Below are positions 18,741 through 26,599 of a stretch of DNA of 32,886 nucleotides, one piece after another. The notes under the pieces are model-generated. The model was not told where the DNA came from. It made no database searches and saw nothing but the letters and a program-made list of their open reading frames with translations. The stretch comes from Bacteroidota bacterium. GTDB lineage: Bacteria > Bacteroidota > Bacteroidia > Bacteroidales > GCA-2748055. Numbering within the stretch: the stretch's first letter is position 1; the number at the start of each line of letters is the position of its first letter. The position numbers and the translations under genes were made by a program. The stretch is from assembly GCA_030637895.1 (NCBI GenBank), contig DAOWFP010000114.1, forward strand, positions 1 to 32,886. Reading direction: 5' to 3'.

Positions 18741-19022
18741 TTACTTGGAAATGAATAAGATATCACTCTGTGAAACAAGAAGATAGTCTTCTTCATCAAT
18801 GTTTAGTTCCTGTCCGGCAAATTTACCATAAAGAACCTGGTCGCCCACTTTGATCTCCATGGGTTCGTCCTTTTTGTCTGCTCCTACCATTACCACTTTT
18901 CCATTCTGTGGCTTTTCTTTCGCTGTTTCGGGAATGATGATACCACTGGCTGTTTTTTCCTCAGCCTCAGAAGGCTTAACAAGAATTTTACCTGCAAGGA
19001 TCTTACCTTTAAGTTCTGCCAT
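18741..19022 (-). CDS. groS: Co-chaperonin GroES (Hsp10)
   Basis: The 93-residue lid of the GroEL chamber. The family pattern is complete: KILVKPSEAEEKTASGIIIPETAKEKPQNGKVVMVG contains the mobile loop, and DQVLYGKFAGQELNIDEEDYLLVSQSDI is the C-terminal half. It is the first gene of a groES-groEL operon. No CIRCE element (the HrcA site) was seen upstream; a sigma54-like -24 element is discussed in the findings. Confidence 0.98.
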   Translation of the reverse strand: MAELKGKILAGKILVKPSEAEEKTASGIIIPETAKEKPQNGKVVMVGADKKDEPMEIKVGDQVLYGKFAGQELNIDEEDYLLVSQSDILFISK

Positions 19023-19100
19023 TTTTGTTTTGTATTTTATAAGTTCGACATTATCAAAATCGCTTTCTCTTTATCATATTTTGTGCCAAAGGAGATAAAC

Positions 19101-19139
19101 AAAAAAAAAGTGTCAGTAATATGACATACTGACACTTTT
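19101..19139 (-). terminator. Intrinsic terminator after secG
   Basis: A 13-bp perfect stem, AAAAGTGTCAGTA (19106-19118) with TACTGACACTTTT (19127-19139) and an 8-nt loop. On the minus strand it is followed by a run of T residues. It separates the lptE-TPR-secG genes from groES. Confidence 0.92.
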
Positions 19140-19164
19140 CATACTGAAATGAATATCTTTTCCC

Positions 19165-19512
19165 TTACTCTGTGTCACCTTCGGCAGGTTCAGTGCCAAA
19201 TGATTCAGGAAGATCAATGGTCTGAGCGGGCTGGTCCATAATGGTTTCGTCAAACTGGCCCTGGAGACGTGAATTATCAGCATCTCCCGCCTTGGGAACA
19301 GTGACCCCGGCCAGAAGACTGAAAACAATCAGGGCTGATCCCAAAATCCAGGTAGCTTTCTCAAGGAAATCGGCTGTTTTCCGAACACCCATGTATTGGT
19401 TGGATGATGAAAAGTTCGATGCCAGTCCACCACCTTTAGAATTCTGTACAAGTACGATTAAAATGGTAAAGATGCATGTGACAACAATCAATACCGTAAA
19501 TATAACAAACAT
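19165..19512 (-). CDS. secG: Preprotein translocase subunit SecG
   Basis: This 115-residue inner membrane protein has two helices: VIFTVLIVVTCIFTILIVLVQ (about residues 3-22) and WILGSALIVFSLLAGV (about 54-70). The conserved loop between them is VQNSKGGGLASNFSSSNQYMGVRKTADFLEK. SecG aids SecYEG-dependent export. The polar C-terminal tail is longer than in E. coli, as often seen in Bacteroidota. It is the last gene of the set, 12 nt after the TPR-like gene. Confidence 0.96.
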   Translation of the reverse strand: MFVIFTVLIVVTCIFTILIVLVQNSKGGGLASNFSSSNQYMGVRKTADFLEKATWILGSALIVFSLLAGVTVPKAGDADNSRLQGQFDETIMDQPAQTIDLPESFGTEPAEGDTE

Positions 19513-19524
19513 ATTAGTGCCTCT

Positions 19525-20319
19525 TTATGAATGGTTTATATTCCTAATTTTCTCGATTTGAGCTGCAAAGTAAGCACTTTTTTCCGGATATTTCAAACTT
19601 AATTTCTCGTAGGCATAGATGGCCTTGGCATAGAGACCCTGCTTCACATAGATCTGAGCCAGAGTGTCAGTGATAAAACCATCATGTTCCCTGATAGAGG
19701 CAAGGGAAACATCTCCTTTCAGCGAGGTTTCCTTATCGGCCCGGATGGGACCCGATTCACCTCTTATAAAGCTTGTTATAAGGTGATTGTCGTTATTTTC
19801 CGGTTTCTCCTCTTCAACTAGCTCCTCTGAAGGAAGCTCAGTAGCTTCTTCAACAGAATCCTCAGCTGAATCCTCCACAGGAAGCTCAGTAGCTTCTTCA
19901 TCCAGAATCTCTAAAAGTTCCTCCACCGGTTCTTCATCCAGTTCAAGCAGATCGGTGCCTGATTCCTGGCCTGCATAGGGGGCATGCTGTTCAATAATAA
20001 CATCCGCGTGTTCATTGCTTTCCTCGGAAAATTGAATGATTTCTCCGATTTCATCTACTGGCTCGGGCTCGGGCTCCGGTTCTGAAGTTTGCTTTACCTC
20101 GCTTACCAGCTGTAATAGTTTTTTACGATTCATGGAATAGACAGCAGCTACCTTAAGTTGCTGTTTCTTCTCATAACCGAGTGCCTCCATAATACGAACC
20201 TTCAGTAGGTGAGCAGTACTGAACTCCGGAAATTTCCTGCACAGTTTATTCACCTCATCCAGGTCGGCAGGCGCATAATGATTGGTATTAAGCAGGCGTA
20301 TGATATCTGAAGCGTTCAT
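19525..20319 (-). CDS. TPR-type protein with acidic low-complexity linker
   Basis: The 264-residue protein has no signal peptide. The N-terminal 90 residues are helical (DLDEVNKLCRKFPEFSTAHLLKVRIMEALG), resembling one or two TPR units. The middle (about 90-185) is very acidic and repetitive. The C-terminal 60 residues hold a clear TPR pair (DTLAQIYVKQGLYAKAIYAYEKLSLKYPEKSAYFAAQIEKI). This kind of gene sits between lptE and secG in many Bacteroidota. The function is unknown; protein-protein contact is the likely role. The acidic linker contains an in-frame duplication (see findings). Confidence 0.75.
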   Translation of the reverse strand: MNASDIIRLLNTNHYAPADLDEVNKLCRKFPEFSTAHLLKVRIMEALGYEKKQQLKVAAVYSMNRKKLLQLVSEVKQTSEPEPEPEPVDEIGEIIQFSEESNEHADVIIEQHAPYAGQESGTDLLELDEEPVEELLEILDEEATELPVEDSAEDSVEEATELPSEELVEEEKPENNDNHLITSFIRGESGPIRADKETSLKGDVSLASIREHDGFITDTLAQIYVKQGLYAKAIYAYEKLSLKYPEKSAYFAAQIEKIRNINHS

Positions 20320-20330
20320 ATAAGCTAGGA

Positions 20331-20852
20331 TTACCAGGAAATAAATGCTTTATTGAATATATCTTCCACAAGGTTCTCAACAATAACTGTGATCAGTCCG
20401 TCTTCCACATCAGAAAGGTTCAGTTGTGCATCGTAATCTTCATAACGGCTGAAGCTGGTGTCATAATCCAGATCCGGCTCCACCACATTAATATATTTCA
20501 CCCGAACCGTAATGGTGAGTCTGTTTCGTGCTGCTGTTTCCTGAACGGTAATGGCAATGGGTCTGGTTTCGTATCTAGTAATTTCACCGGAAAACTGTAC
20601 ATCCCCACCCTGGTTGGAGAGATCAAGATTGGTATTTCCCTGTATCTTGTCCATCATGGCATCTGTAAACAGCTGGCTGAGCTGAGCCTGAACAAGCGCT
20701 GCCCGGTTCGGAAAATAGTCAACAGAATAGGTCTGCACTTCTTCTGAGATGTTAACCCCACTAAACGAGTAGTTTATGCCGCAGGCTGTCAATCCCGCCA
20801 CAAGGGTGATAATTATAGCAGTCAACCTGAAATATGGTGCAATCTTTCTCAC
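20331..20852 (-). CDS. lptE: LptE-family lipoprotein (LPS assembly)
   Basis: This 173-residue lipoprotein has a signal peptide and lipobox LVAGLTAC (Cys about residue 24), then a LptE-like alpha/beta domain starting GINYSFSGVNI. LptE plugs LptD, the outer-membrane gate that inserts LPS. The match rests on the Bacteroidota LptE pattern (YSFSG after the Cys, then a sheet with RNRLTITVRVKYIN), so it is good but not certain. It lies 3 nt after the sigma54-type activator gene and just before the TPR gene and secG. Confidence 0.85.
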   Translation of the reverse strand: MRKIAPYFRLTAIIITLVAGLTACGINYSFSGVNISEEVQTYSVDYFPNRAALVQAQLSQLFTDAMMDKIQGNTNLDLSNQGGDVQFSGEITRYETRPIAITVQETAARNRLTITVRVKYINVVEPDLDYDTSFSRYEDYDAQLNLSDVEDGLITVIVENLVEDIFNKAFISW

Positions 20853-20855
20853 TTC

Positions 20856-22100
20856 CTATTCGATATTATACTCTTTGATTTTCCTGTAAAGGGTTCTTTC
20901 GGAGATTCCCAGGTCCTGTGCGGCATACTTCCGTTTCCCATTGTGCTTTTCCAGTGCCTTGATAATCAACTCAATTTCTTTGTCTTCCAGAGAAAGAGAC
21001 TCCTCAACGATCTCCTCTGTATCCAGAATGTGCTCATCTTCCCGCTCCTTACGAACAGAGCTTCGTTGGGTGATCAGATTTTCAGCATCCGCCGGCAGGT
21101 CATCAACAGTGGAATATAACTTCTTTATGATCCCCTCATTCTCCTGTTCAATATCGGTGCTGACTGATCCCTTTTCCATAATCTGGGCCACCAGCTTTTT
21201 CAGATCGTTCATATCGCTCTTCATGTCGAAAAGCACTTTGTAAAGAATCTCCCGCTCCGAATTAAAAGCTTCCTCTGCGATTGAGTCCTTATCGATCAGG
21301 GCTGGCAAGCGGGTTTTATGATAATCGGGCAGGTAATGCATCAGGGATGCTGCTGAGATTTCTCTATCCTGTTCTATAATGGAGATCTGCTCTGTGACAT
21401 TCTTCAACTGGCGCACATTTCCAGGCCATTCGTATTTTAACAAAACCTGGCGGGCCTCCTCATCCAGGCGGATGGCAGGCATGCGGTAGCGTTCTGAAAA
21501 GTCTGCCGCAAACTTCCTGAAAAGCAAAAGGATATCATCCCCCCGATCTCTCAGTGAGGGCATCTGGATGGGAACAGTATTCAAACGGTAGAAAAGGTCC
21601 TCTCTGAATTTACCTTTTTTTATGGCCTGGGCCACATCCAGGTTGGTGGCAGCCACCACTCTTACATCGGTCTTCTGAACTTTGGAGGACCCAACTCTTA
21701 TATACTCGCCTGTTTCCAGCACCCTTAAAAGTCGGACTTGCGTGGAAAGTGGTAGTTCGGCTACCTCATCGAGAAAGATGGTCCCCCCGTTTGAAACCTC
21801 AAAATAACCCTTTCGCGTATCATGTGCCCCTGTAAAAGCGCCCTTTTCATGACCAAACAGTTCTGAATCAATGGTACCATCAGGAATAGCTCCACAATTC
21901 ACTGCAATGTAGGGTCCATGTTTCCTTCCCCCAAGCGAGTGAATAATCTTGGGGAAGGCTTCCTTTCCAGTTCCACTCTCACCTGAGATCAACACGCTCA
22001 GGTCGGTAGGGGCCACCTGCCGTGCAATATCAATGGCCCTTTCGAGCCCGGGATAGGTCCCAATAATTGCAAACCGCTGTTTTATCTGCTGAATCTCCAT
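20856..22100 (-). CDS. Sigma54-dependent activator without receiver domain
   Basis: From the ATG at 22100 the protein has 414 residues. The AAA+ domain begins near residue 14: Walker A GESGTGKE at 40-47, sigma54 contact loop GAFTGA at 87-92 in ELFGHEKGAFTGA, Walker B GGTIFLDE at 105-112. The usual receiver or GAF domain before it is missing. A long charged linker follows (about 260-370). A Fis-type helix-turn-helix ends the protein (KRKYAAQDLGISERTLYRKIKEY). It should drive sigma54 promoters without direct phosphorylation, so its control must come from its level or a partner. The frame also opens at a TTG at 22160, which I reject because the family start is MEIQQIKQRFAIIG. It is first in the lptE-TPR-secG gene set. 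Confidence 0.92.
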   Translation of the reverse strand: MEIQQIKQRFAIIGTYPGLERAIDIARQVAPTDLSVLISGESGTGKEAFPKIIHSLGGRKHGPYIAVNCGAIPDGTIDSELFGHEKGAFTGAHDTRKGYFEVSNGGTIFLDEVAELPLSTQVRLLRVLETGEYIRVGSSKVQKTDVRVVAATNLDVAQAIKKGKFREDLFYRLNTVPIQMPSLRDRGDDILLLFRKFAADFSERYRMPAIRLDEEARQVLLKYEWPGNVRQLKNVTEQISIIEQDREISAASLMHYLPDYHKTRLPALIDKDSIAEEAFNSEREILYKVLFDMKSDMNDLKKLVAQIMEKGSVSTDIEQENEGIIKKLYSTVDDLPADAENLITQRSSVRKEREDEHILDTEEIVEESLSLEDKEIELIIKALEKHNGKRKYAAQDLGISERTLYRKIKEYNIE

Positions 22101-22107
22101 GTTCCTT

Positions 22108-22142
22108 TCTGACAAAATAACCTGAAAGTATGACAAAATTAC
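22108..22142. repeat. Two operator-like direct repeats before the sigma54-type activator
   Basis: Two copies of T[CA]TGACAAAAT[AT]AC occur at 22108-22121 and 22129-22142, 21 bp apart (two helix turns), identical at 12 of 14 bases. They lie 8-42 nt upstream of the activator ATG. Viewed on the minus strand the core is TTTTGTCA. Confidence 0.55.
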
Positions 22143-22183
22143 AATTTTAGCCGGATTCAAAAAGGTTTATCTTTATAGTTTCC

Positions 22184-22191
22184 TATTTTTG
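22184..22191 (+). promoter_or_regulatory. -7 box before kdsB
   Basis: TATTTTTG matches TAnnTTTG exactly. It ends 10 nt before the kdsB GTG start, so the leader would be only a few nucleotides long. The -33 position (AAAG) does not match. Confidence 0.4.
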
Positions 22192-22201
22192 AAATAAAAA
22201 G

Positions 22202-22954
22202 GTGGCTGAATTCCTGGGCATTATACCTGCAAGATTTGCTTCGACCCGCTTCCCGGGTAAACCCCTGGCTATGCTGGGTGATAAACCAATGATCCAATGG
22301 GTTTATGAACGTGCATCTTCCCTCTTTGAACACCTGGTGGTGGCAACCGATGATAATCGTATTTACACTGCAGTAGGGCGTTTCGGCGGAAAAGTGCTAA
22401 TGACCTCTCCCGGACACACAAGTGGCACCGAGCGCTGTGCTGAGGCTGCCGGAATGTATGAGCAGCAGATGGGCCTTCATTTTGATCATGTGGTCAATAT
22501 CCAGGGCGATGAGCCACTGATTCAGCCGGAGCAACTGCAGACATTGATTGATTGCATACAGACTCCCGGAACCAGTATCGCCACTTTGATCAGGCCCCTA
22601 AAGTCCCATCAGGAGCTGGAAAATCCCAATGTGGTGAAAGTGGTGGTGGACCAGTCGTTCCGGGCACTCTATTTTTCCAGGGCCTCCATTCCGTTTATCA
22701 GGAGCTCAAGTGCTGAACAAAAGCCTGCAAACCTTCCTTTTTATACCCATATCGGGCTCTATGCTTTCCGGCGAGAGATCCTGAATCAGGTGGTAACATT
22801 GCCTCCATCGACGCTGGAGAAAGCCGAATCGCTGGAACAATTACGTTGGATGGAACATGGTATTACTATCCGGACCGCAGTTACCAATCTTCCATCGCTT
22901 GGCGTGGATACTCCGGAGGATCTGGAGTTTATCAGGAAAGAGGGATCCTTCTGA
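22202..22954 (+). CDS. kdsB: 3-deoxy-manno-octulosonate cytidylyltransferase (CMP-Kdo synthase)
   Basis: KdsB activates Kdo with CTP for LPS inner-core assembly. The 250 residues match the family. The nucleotide-binding start is FLGIIPARFASTRFPGKPLAMLGDKPMI. The VVNIQGDEPLI block carries the Mg-binding Asp, and HIGLYAFRREIL and LEKAESLEQLRW are further family blocks. The start is GTG; no later start keeps the nucleotide loop. It is divergent from the sigma54-type activator and ends 11 nt from a convergent permease gene. Confidence 0.96.
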   Translation: MAEFLGIIPARFASTRFPGKPLAMLGDKPMIQWVYERASSLFEHLVVATDDNRIYTAVGRFGGKVLMTSPGHTSGTERCAEAAGMYEQQMGLHFDHVVNIQGDEPLIQPEQLQTLIDCIQTPGTSIATLIRPLKSHQELENPNVVKVVVDQSFRALYFSRASIPFIRSSSAEQKPANLPFYTHIGLYAFRREILNQVVTLPPSTLEKAESLEQLRWMEHGITIRTAVTNLPSLGVDTPEDLEFIRKEGSF

Positions 22955-22965
22955 TCCCCACTGTC

Positions 22966-25416
22966 CTACTCGTAATGCAAAGTCCTGGCCGGATTACCCC
23001 TGGCTGCACGATAGGCAAGCAGAGTTACAGAAATGATCGCAATCAACATGGCCGAAATGGCCGACACCATGTATATCCAGGGTTTGAATCCAATACTAAA
23101 AGGAAAAGCATGCAGCCAGTTCTGCATGAATAAATAAGCTGCTATCCAGGCCAGCAGAACAGAGATCCCCATCAAGAGTACTACTTCACGGGAAACCACA
23201 AGGATCACATCTCCTATGGAAGCTCCCATGGCCTTCCTGATTCCTATCTCTCTTGTTCTGCGGTGGGTATGATGAAGCGTCAGACCGACCAGGCCCAAAC
23301 AGGCAATAAAGGTGGCGAGCACGGCAAACAGAAGGGACAGCCGGCCCGTACGTCGCTCCTCTTTGTAATAGCTATCAAGCTCATCTTCAAGGAAAAAGAA
23401 CTGGAAGGGGGCATCTCCGGTCATAAGCATCCAGGTCTCTTTTATCTTGCTCAATGTAATTGGGATTCCTCTTCCTGCAACACCCAAGCGTACAGTTATA
23501 TACCCCGACCAATCCATTCCTTCCTCTTTGTACCGAAGCATATAAGGGCCAACGGGATCGCGCAAAGAGCTATGATGAAAATCCTCGACCACTCCAATGA
23601 TTCTCAATTGATTGGTATCACCATCAATGGTAGACTCCAGGATGATTGTATTAAAGGGATCGGTGATCCCAAATTCCGTTGCAGCTGCTTTGTTTATCAG
23701 GATGGCCGATTCATCGGAGGAGTATGAGGGATTAAAGAACCTGCTCTCTTCATCGGCCAGGCTGAAGTTATAGGTAAACATAAAACTTTCATCCACGTAG
23801 TTGGTTGAAAAGAGGAAATTGCTAGCTGCCTCTCTTCCCTTAATCTGGTAGGTTTCTGTACTGTTATTGTATCCCAGATAGGTAGTGGAGTTACTTGCGG
23901 CTATCACCCCCGGTATCTTCTCTATCTCTCGACAAAAGGTCTGGAGACTTGACTCCAGGGGATAGGTTCTTTTCAGTACCACCAGTTGCTCCTTATCGTA
24001 TCCCAGGTCCTTATTCAGCATAAAGCGTAACTGGTTGGAAACTACCAATGTGCCTACAATTATCGCCACAGATATGGTAAATTGGACAATGACCATCACA
24101 TTTCTGAAAATTCCGGCACGCTTGTTTCCTATAAATCCACCCTTGATTCCGTCAACCGGTGTAAATCTGGAGAGAAAAATAGCCGGATAGATCCCACTGA
24201 GGAATCCAACTATCAGAGCCAGAAGCAGCACAGCTGGTAACAGGTAACGGTACTGCTCCGATTCCATTCGCAGATTAAGATCCATGGTATGGTTAAACCA
24301 TGGCAATAAAAGCTCTACTAGAATCAAGGCAAAAGCAAGGGCCAGCAAACTCAGAATAACAGATTCTGACAGAAATTGACGAACCAGTAAGGTCCTGTTT
24401 GAACCTGCTGCTTTTCTGATCCCGATCTCCCTGGCCCTTGTTGCTGACCTGGCCGTGGAGAGGTTCATGAAATTGATGGAGGCAATCACCAGGATAAAAA
24501 ATGCCACCAGCCCAAAGATGTGAATATAGAGCCTGTCATTTACCGGGCGAAAGCAGCTATCCATTCCAACCTCTATATCGGGCTGGAGATGAATATCAAG
24601 TAGCGGCTGCAGGAATACACCATACTGGTTCCCGCCTTTGGCCCACTCTTCGGGTCCAACTCCCAGGATGGATTCAAGTTCTTCACGAATGTGTTCCGTC
24701 ATCACATCCGCCATCTTGCGTTCAACTTTCCCAGGATCTGCCCTGGGTTTCAGAAGCACATAAGAGAATAATGAATTTTGAAACCAGGTTACATTACTCT
24801 CCCAGTCGAGGGTCTCCATGGAAGCGATGAAATCAGCAAAAAAATGGGAATTCTCCGGCAAGCTCTCAAAAACTCCGCTTACATAATAATAGTTGCTGTC
24901 GCTATTCACGCTAAGGGGAAGTCCCAGTGGATCAGCCTCCCCAAAATAGAGTCTGGCTTTCTCCTCGGTAATGAGAATTGAATTGGGCTTCGAAAGTGCC
25001 GTGACCGGATCTCCCTTGATTAGTTTGATGCTGAAAATATCGAAGAGGCTTGCATCGGCAAAAAGAAAGTGATCTTCTATGTGTCGCTCCTCGTCATACC
25101 AGATTAGATTCTGGTTGTAGACATCGAATCTGACATAGTTTTCAATTTCAGGGATTTCTTCGGTAAATGTAGGGGCCATTACCATGGAGGTCCACGCTCC
25201 CCGGAACGACTGCTCACCCATCATGCCGTCAATGTATAATCTGTGGATCCTCTGTTTGTTCTCATGAAAACGATCAAAACTCAGCTCCTTGACAATAAAC
25301 AGTAATATTAGGATTGAACTGGCCAATCCGATGGCCAGTCCAGATACATTGATTAAAGTAAAGACCTTATTCTTACTGATATTTCTTAAGGCTACAGTAA
25401 AGAAATTTCTCCACAT
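22966..25416 (-). CDS. FtsX/MacB-type ABC transporter permease
   Basis: The 816-residue inner membrane protein has two repeats. Each has a helix, a periplasmic MacB-type domain and an FtsX core with three helices. It starts MWRNFFTVALRNISKNKVFTLINVSGLAIGL. FtsX segments include INFMNLSTARSATRAREIGIRKAAGSNR, and in the second half HRRTREIGIRKAMGASIGDV. This form is abundant in Bacteroidota, where it often works with a separate ATPase in export or in resistance to envelope stress. No ATPase gene lies in this window. The upstream region has a sigma54-like element (see findings). Confidence 0.93.
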   Translation of the reverse strand: MWRNFFTVALRNISKNKVFTLINVSGLAIGLASSILILLFIVKELSFDRFHENKQRIHRLYIDGMMGEQSFRGAWTSMVMAPTFTEEIPEIENYVRFDVYNQNLIWYDEERHIEDHFLFADASLFDIFSIKLIKGDPVTALSKPNSILITEEKARLYFGEADPLGLPLSVNSDSNYYYVSGVFESLPENSHFFADFIASMETLDWESNVTWFQNSLFSYVLLKPRADPGKVERKMADVMTEHIREELESILGVGPEEWAKGGNQYGVFLQPLLDIHLQPDIEVGMDSCFRPVNDRLYIHIFGLVAFFILVIASINFMNLSTARSATRAREIGIRKAAGSNRTLLVRQFLSESVILSLLALAFALILVELLLPWFNHTMDLNLRMESEQYRYLLPAVLLLALIVGFLSGIYPAIFLSRFTPVDGIKGGFIGNKRAGIFRNVMVIVQFTISVAIIVGTLVVSNQLRFMLNKDLGYDKEQLVVLKRTYPLESSLQTFCREIEKIPGVIAASNSTTYLGYNNSTETYQIKGREAASNFLFSTNYVDESFMFTYNFSLADEESRFFNPSYSSDESAILINKAAATEFGITDPFNTIILESTIDGDTNQLRIIGVVEDFHHSSLRDPVGPYMLRYKEEGMDWSGYITVRLGVAGRGIPITLSKIKETWMLMTGDAPFQFFFLEDELDSYYKEERRTGRLSLLFAVLATFIACLGLVGLTLHHTHRRTREIGIRKAMGASIGDVILVVSREVVLLMGISVLLAWIAAYLFMQNWLHAFPFSIGFKPWIYMVSAISAMLIAIISVTLLAYRAARGNPARTLHYE

Positions 25417-25564
25417 AACAGATCTCTTGCTCTGAATAAAGACAGTTTTCGTGCCACAATGTTTAGTCGGCTTTAGATAAATTAGTTATCTCTTCAACAA
25501 TAAGGGCCGATTGGGAAAAATATGTTCGAAAATGAACTTGAACTGCACGAAATAGAACAGTAGC
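25417..25564 (-). other. Intergenic region upstream of the permease gene
   Basis: No coding sequence is supported here. On the minus strand TGTGGCACGAAAACTGTC (25458-25441) resembles a sigma54 promoter: a perfect -24 element TGGCACG, but a -12 element CTGT instead of TTGC at the right spacing. Confidence 0.4.
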
Positions 25565-26077
25565 TTATTTGTGCATTGAAACCCTGAATGTGTAAAGGGA
25601 GTGCTCTTTAGAAAGGTTTTCAAAAGCATACTCCAGCTTGCTGCCAGTGGTTTTTGCCATCTCGATAAAGCCAAGACCTGCCCCTCCTTTAGCTGAAAAT
25701 TTTCCGTTGGTAATCGTGGACTTGTAGAGCTCCTTTAATGCAAGACTATCATGGCTGTTCACTTTGTCGATCTTGCTCTTGAGGGGTTTCACTTCCTGCT
25801 TCTTAATCGGGTTTGTTGCCTCCATCTCAATCACCGAGTCGTTACAACTGATCTGGAAGCTTGGACAAAATCCCGGGATGCGTTTACCATTACATAGTAA
25901 CTGGTCACTGTATTTGGTGATGTTTTCCAATGCCTCTATCATCACAGAGATCATCTTCTTGTAAGTCTTGAAGGAGATATCATAGTCCTGAGCATGCACT
26001 TTAAATTCTGACAGCAACCAGTCAATGGTACTGAAAGAAAACGGCCCCTGGTATATCAGGATTGACTTGCTCAACAT
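25565..26077 (-). CDS. SiaB-family protein kinase
   Basis: The 170-residue soluble protein matches the SiaB pattern. LIYQGPFSFSTIDWLLSEF opens it; TYKKMISVMIEALENITKYSD follows. The later part has LKELYKSTITNGKFSAKGGAGLGFIEMAKTTG, where the GAGLG loop belongs to an ATPase/kinase-like GHKL-type site. SiaB phosphorylates the partner SiaC in Pseudomonas, in a phosphatase/kinase switch. No siaA or siaC is visible nearby. It lies 35 nt after rnhA in the same orientation, so it may be co-transcribed with it. Confidence 0.8.
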   Translation of the reverse strand: MLSKSILIYQGPFSFSTIDWLLSEFKVHAQDYDISFKTYKKMISVMIEALENITKYSDQLLCNGKRIPGFCPSFQISCNDSVIEMEATNPIKKQEVKPLKSKIDKVNSHDSLALKELYKSTITNGKFSAKGGAGLGFIEMAKTTGSKLEYAFENLSKEHSLYTFRVSMHK

Positions 26078-26112
26078 GATGAATCCGATTTAGTACTGAA
26101 ATTTAAGAAAAA

Positions 26113-26592
26113 CTATATTATAGTTTCATTCTTGTTTTCCACATACCCTACATCCTTCTGAAGTGATGCGCCATGACTGGCCTCAACGGCCAGCCTGTCG
26201 CATCTTTCATTTTCCGGAATACTAGCATGCCCTTTTATCCAAATAAACTGCACCTTATACTTTCGGTATAAGGGCAGGAGCTGCTGCCAGAGATCCACAT
26301 TCTTCTTGTTCTTAAAGCGTTTAGCTTCCCATGAGAAAACCCATCCTTTGTTTACCGCATCGGAAACATAACGTGAATCAGTATAGATCTTCACAATCAA
26401 ATCGTCCCGTTTCAAGGCTTCAAGTCCCCTGATCACAGCAAGCAGCTCCATCCGGTTGTTGGTGGTTAACCTGAAACCTTCAGAGAGCTCCCTGCGGTGC
26501 TTTCCATATATCATCACCACACCCAGTCCGCCTGGACCGGGATTACCCCGGGCAGCTCCGTCTGTATATATGACTATCTCACCCGGTGCCAT
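26113..26592 (-). CDS. rnhA: Ribonuclease HI
   Basis: This removes RNA from RNA-DNA hybrids. The 159 residues hold all catalytic residues: Asp11 in IYTDGAARGNPGPGG, Glu49 in TTNNRMELLA, Asp72 in IYTDSRYV and Asp132 in NERCDRLA, with His122 in the flexible loop. Its ATG lies 7 nt after the stop of the S46 peptidase gene. The genome also carries rnhB nearby, as usual. Confidence 0.97.
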   Translation of the reverse strand: MAPGEIVIYTDGAARGNPGPGGLGVVMIYGKHRRELSEGFRLTTNNRMELLAVIRGLEALKRDDLIVKIYTDSRYVSDAVNKGWVFSWEAKRFKNKKNVDLWQQLLPLYRKYKVQFIWIKGHASIPENERCDRLAVEASHGASLQKDVGYVENKNETII

Positions 26593-26599
26593 GGTTGCA

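Noticed and set aside
19023-19100. CIRCE/HrcA operator before groES
   Set aside because: The inverted repeat TTAGCACTC-N9-GAGTGCTAA is absent.
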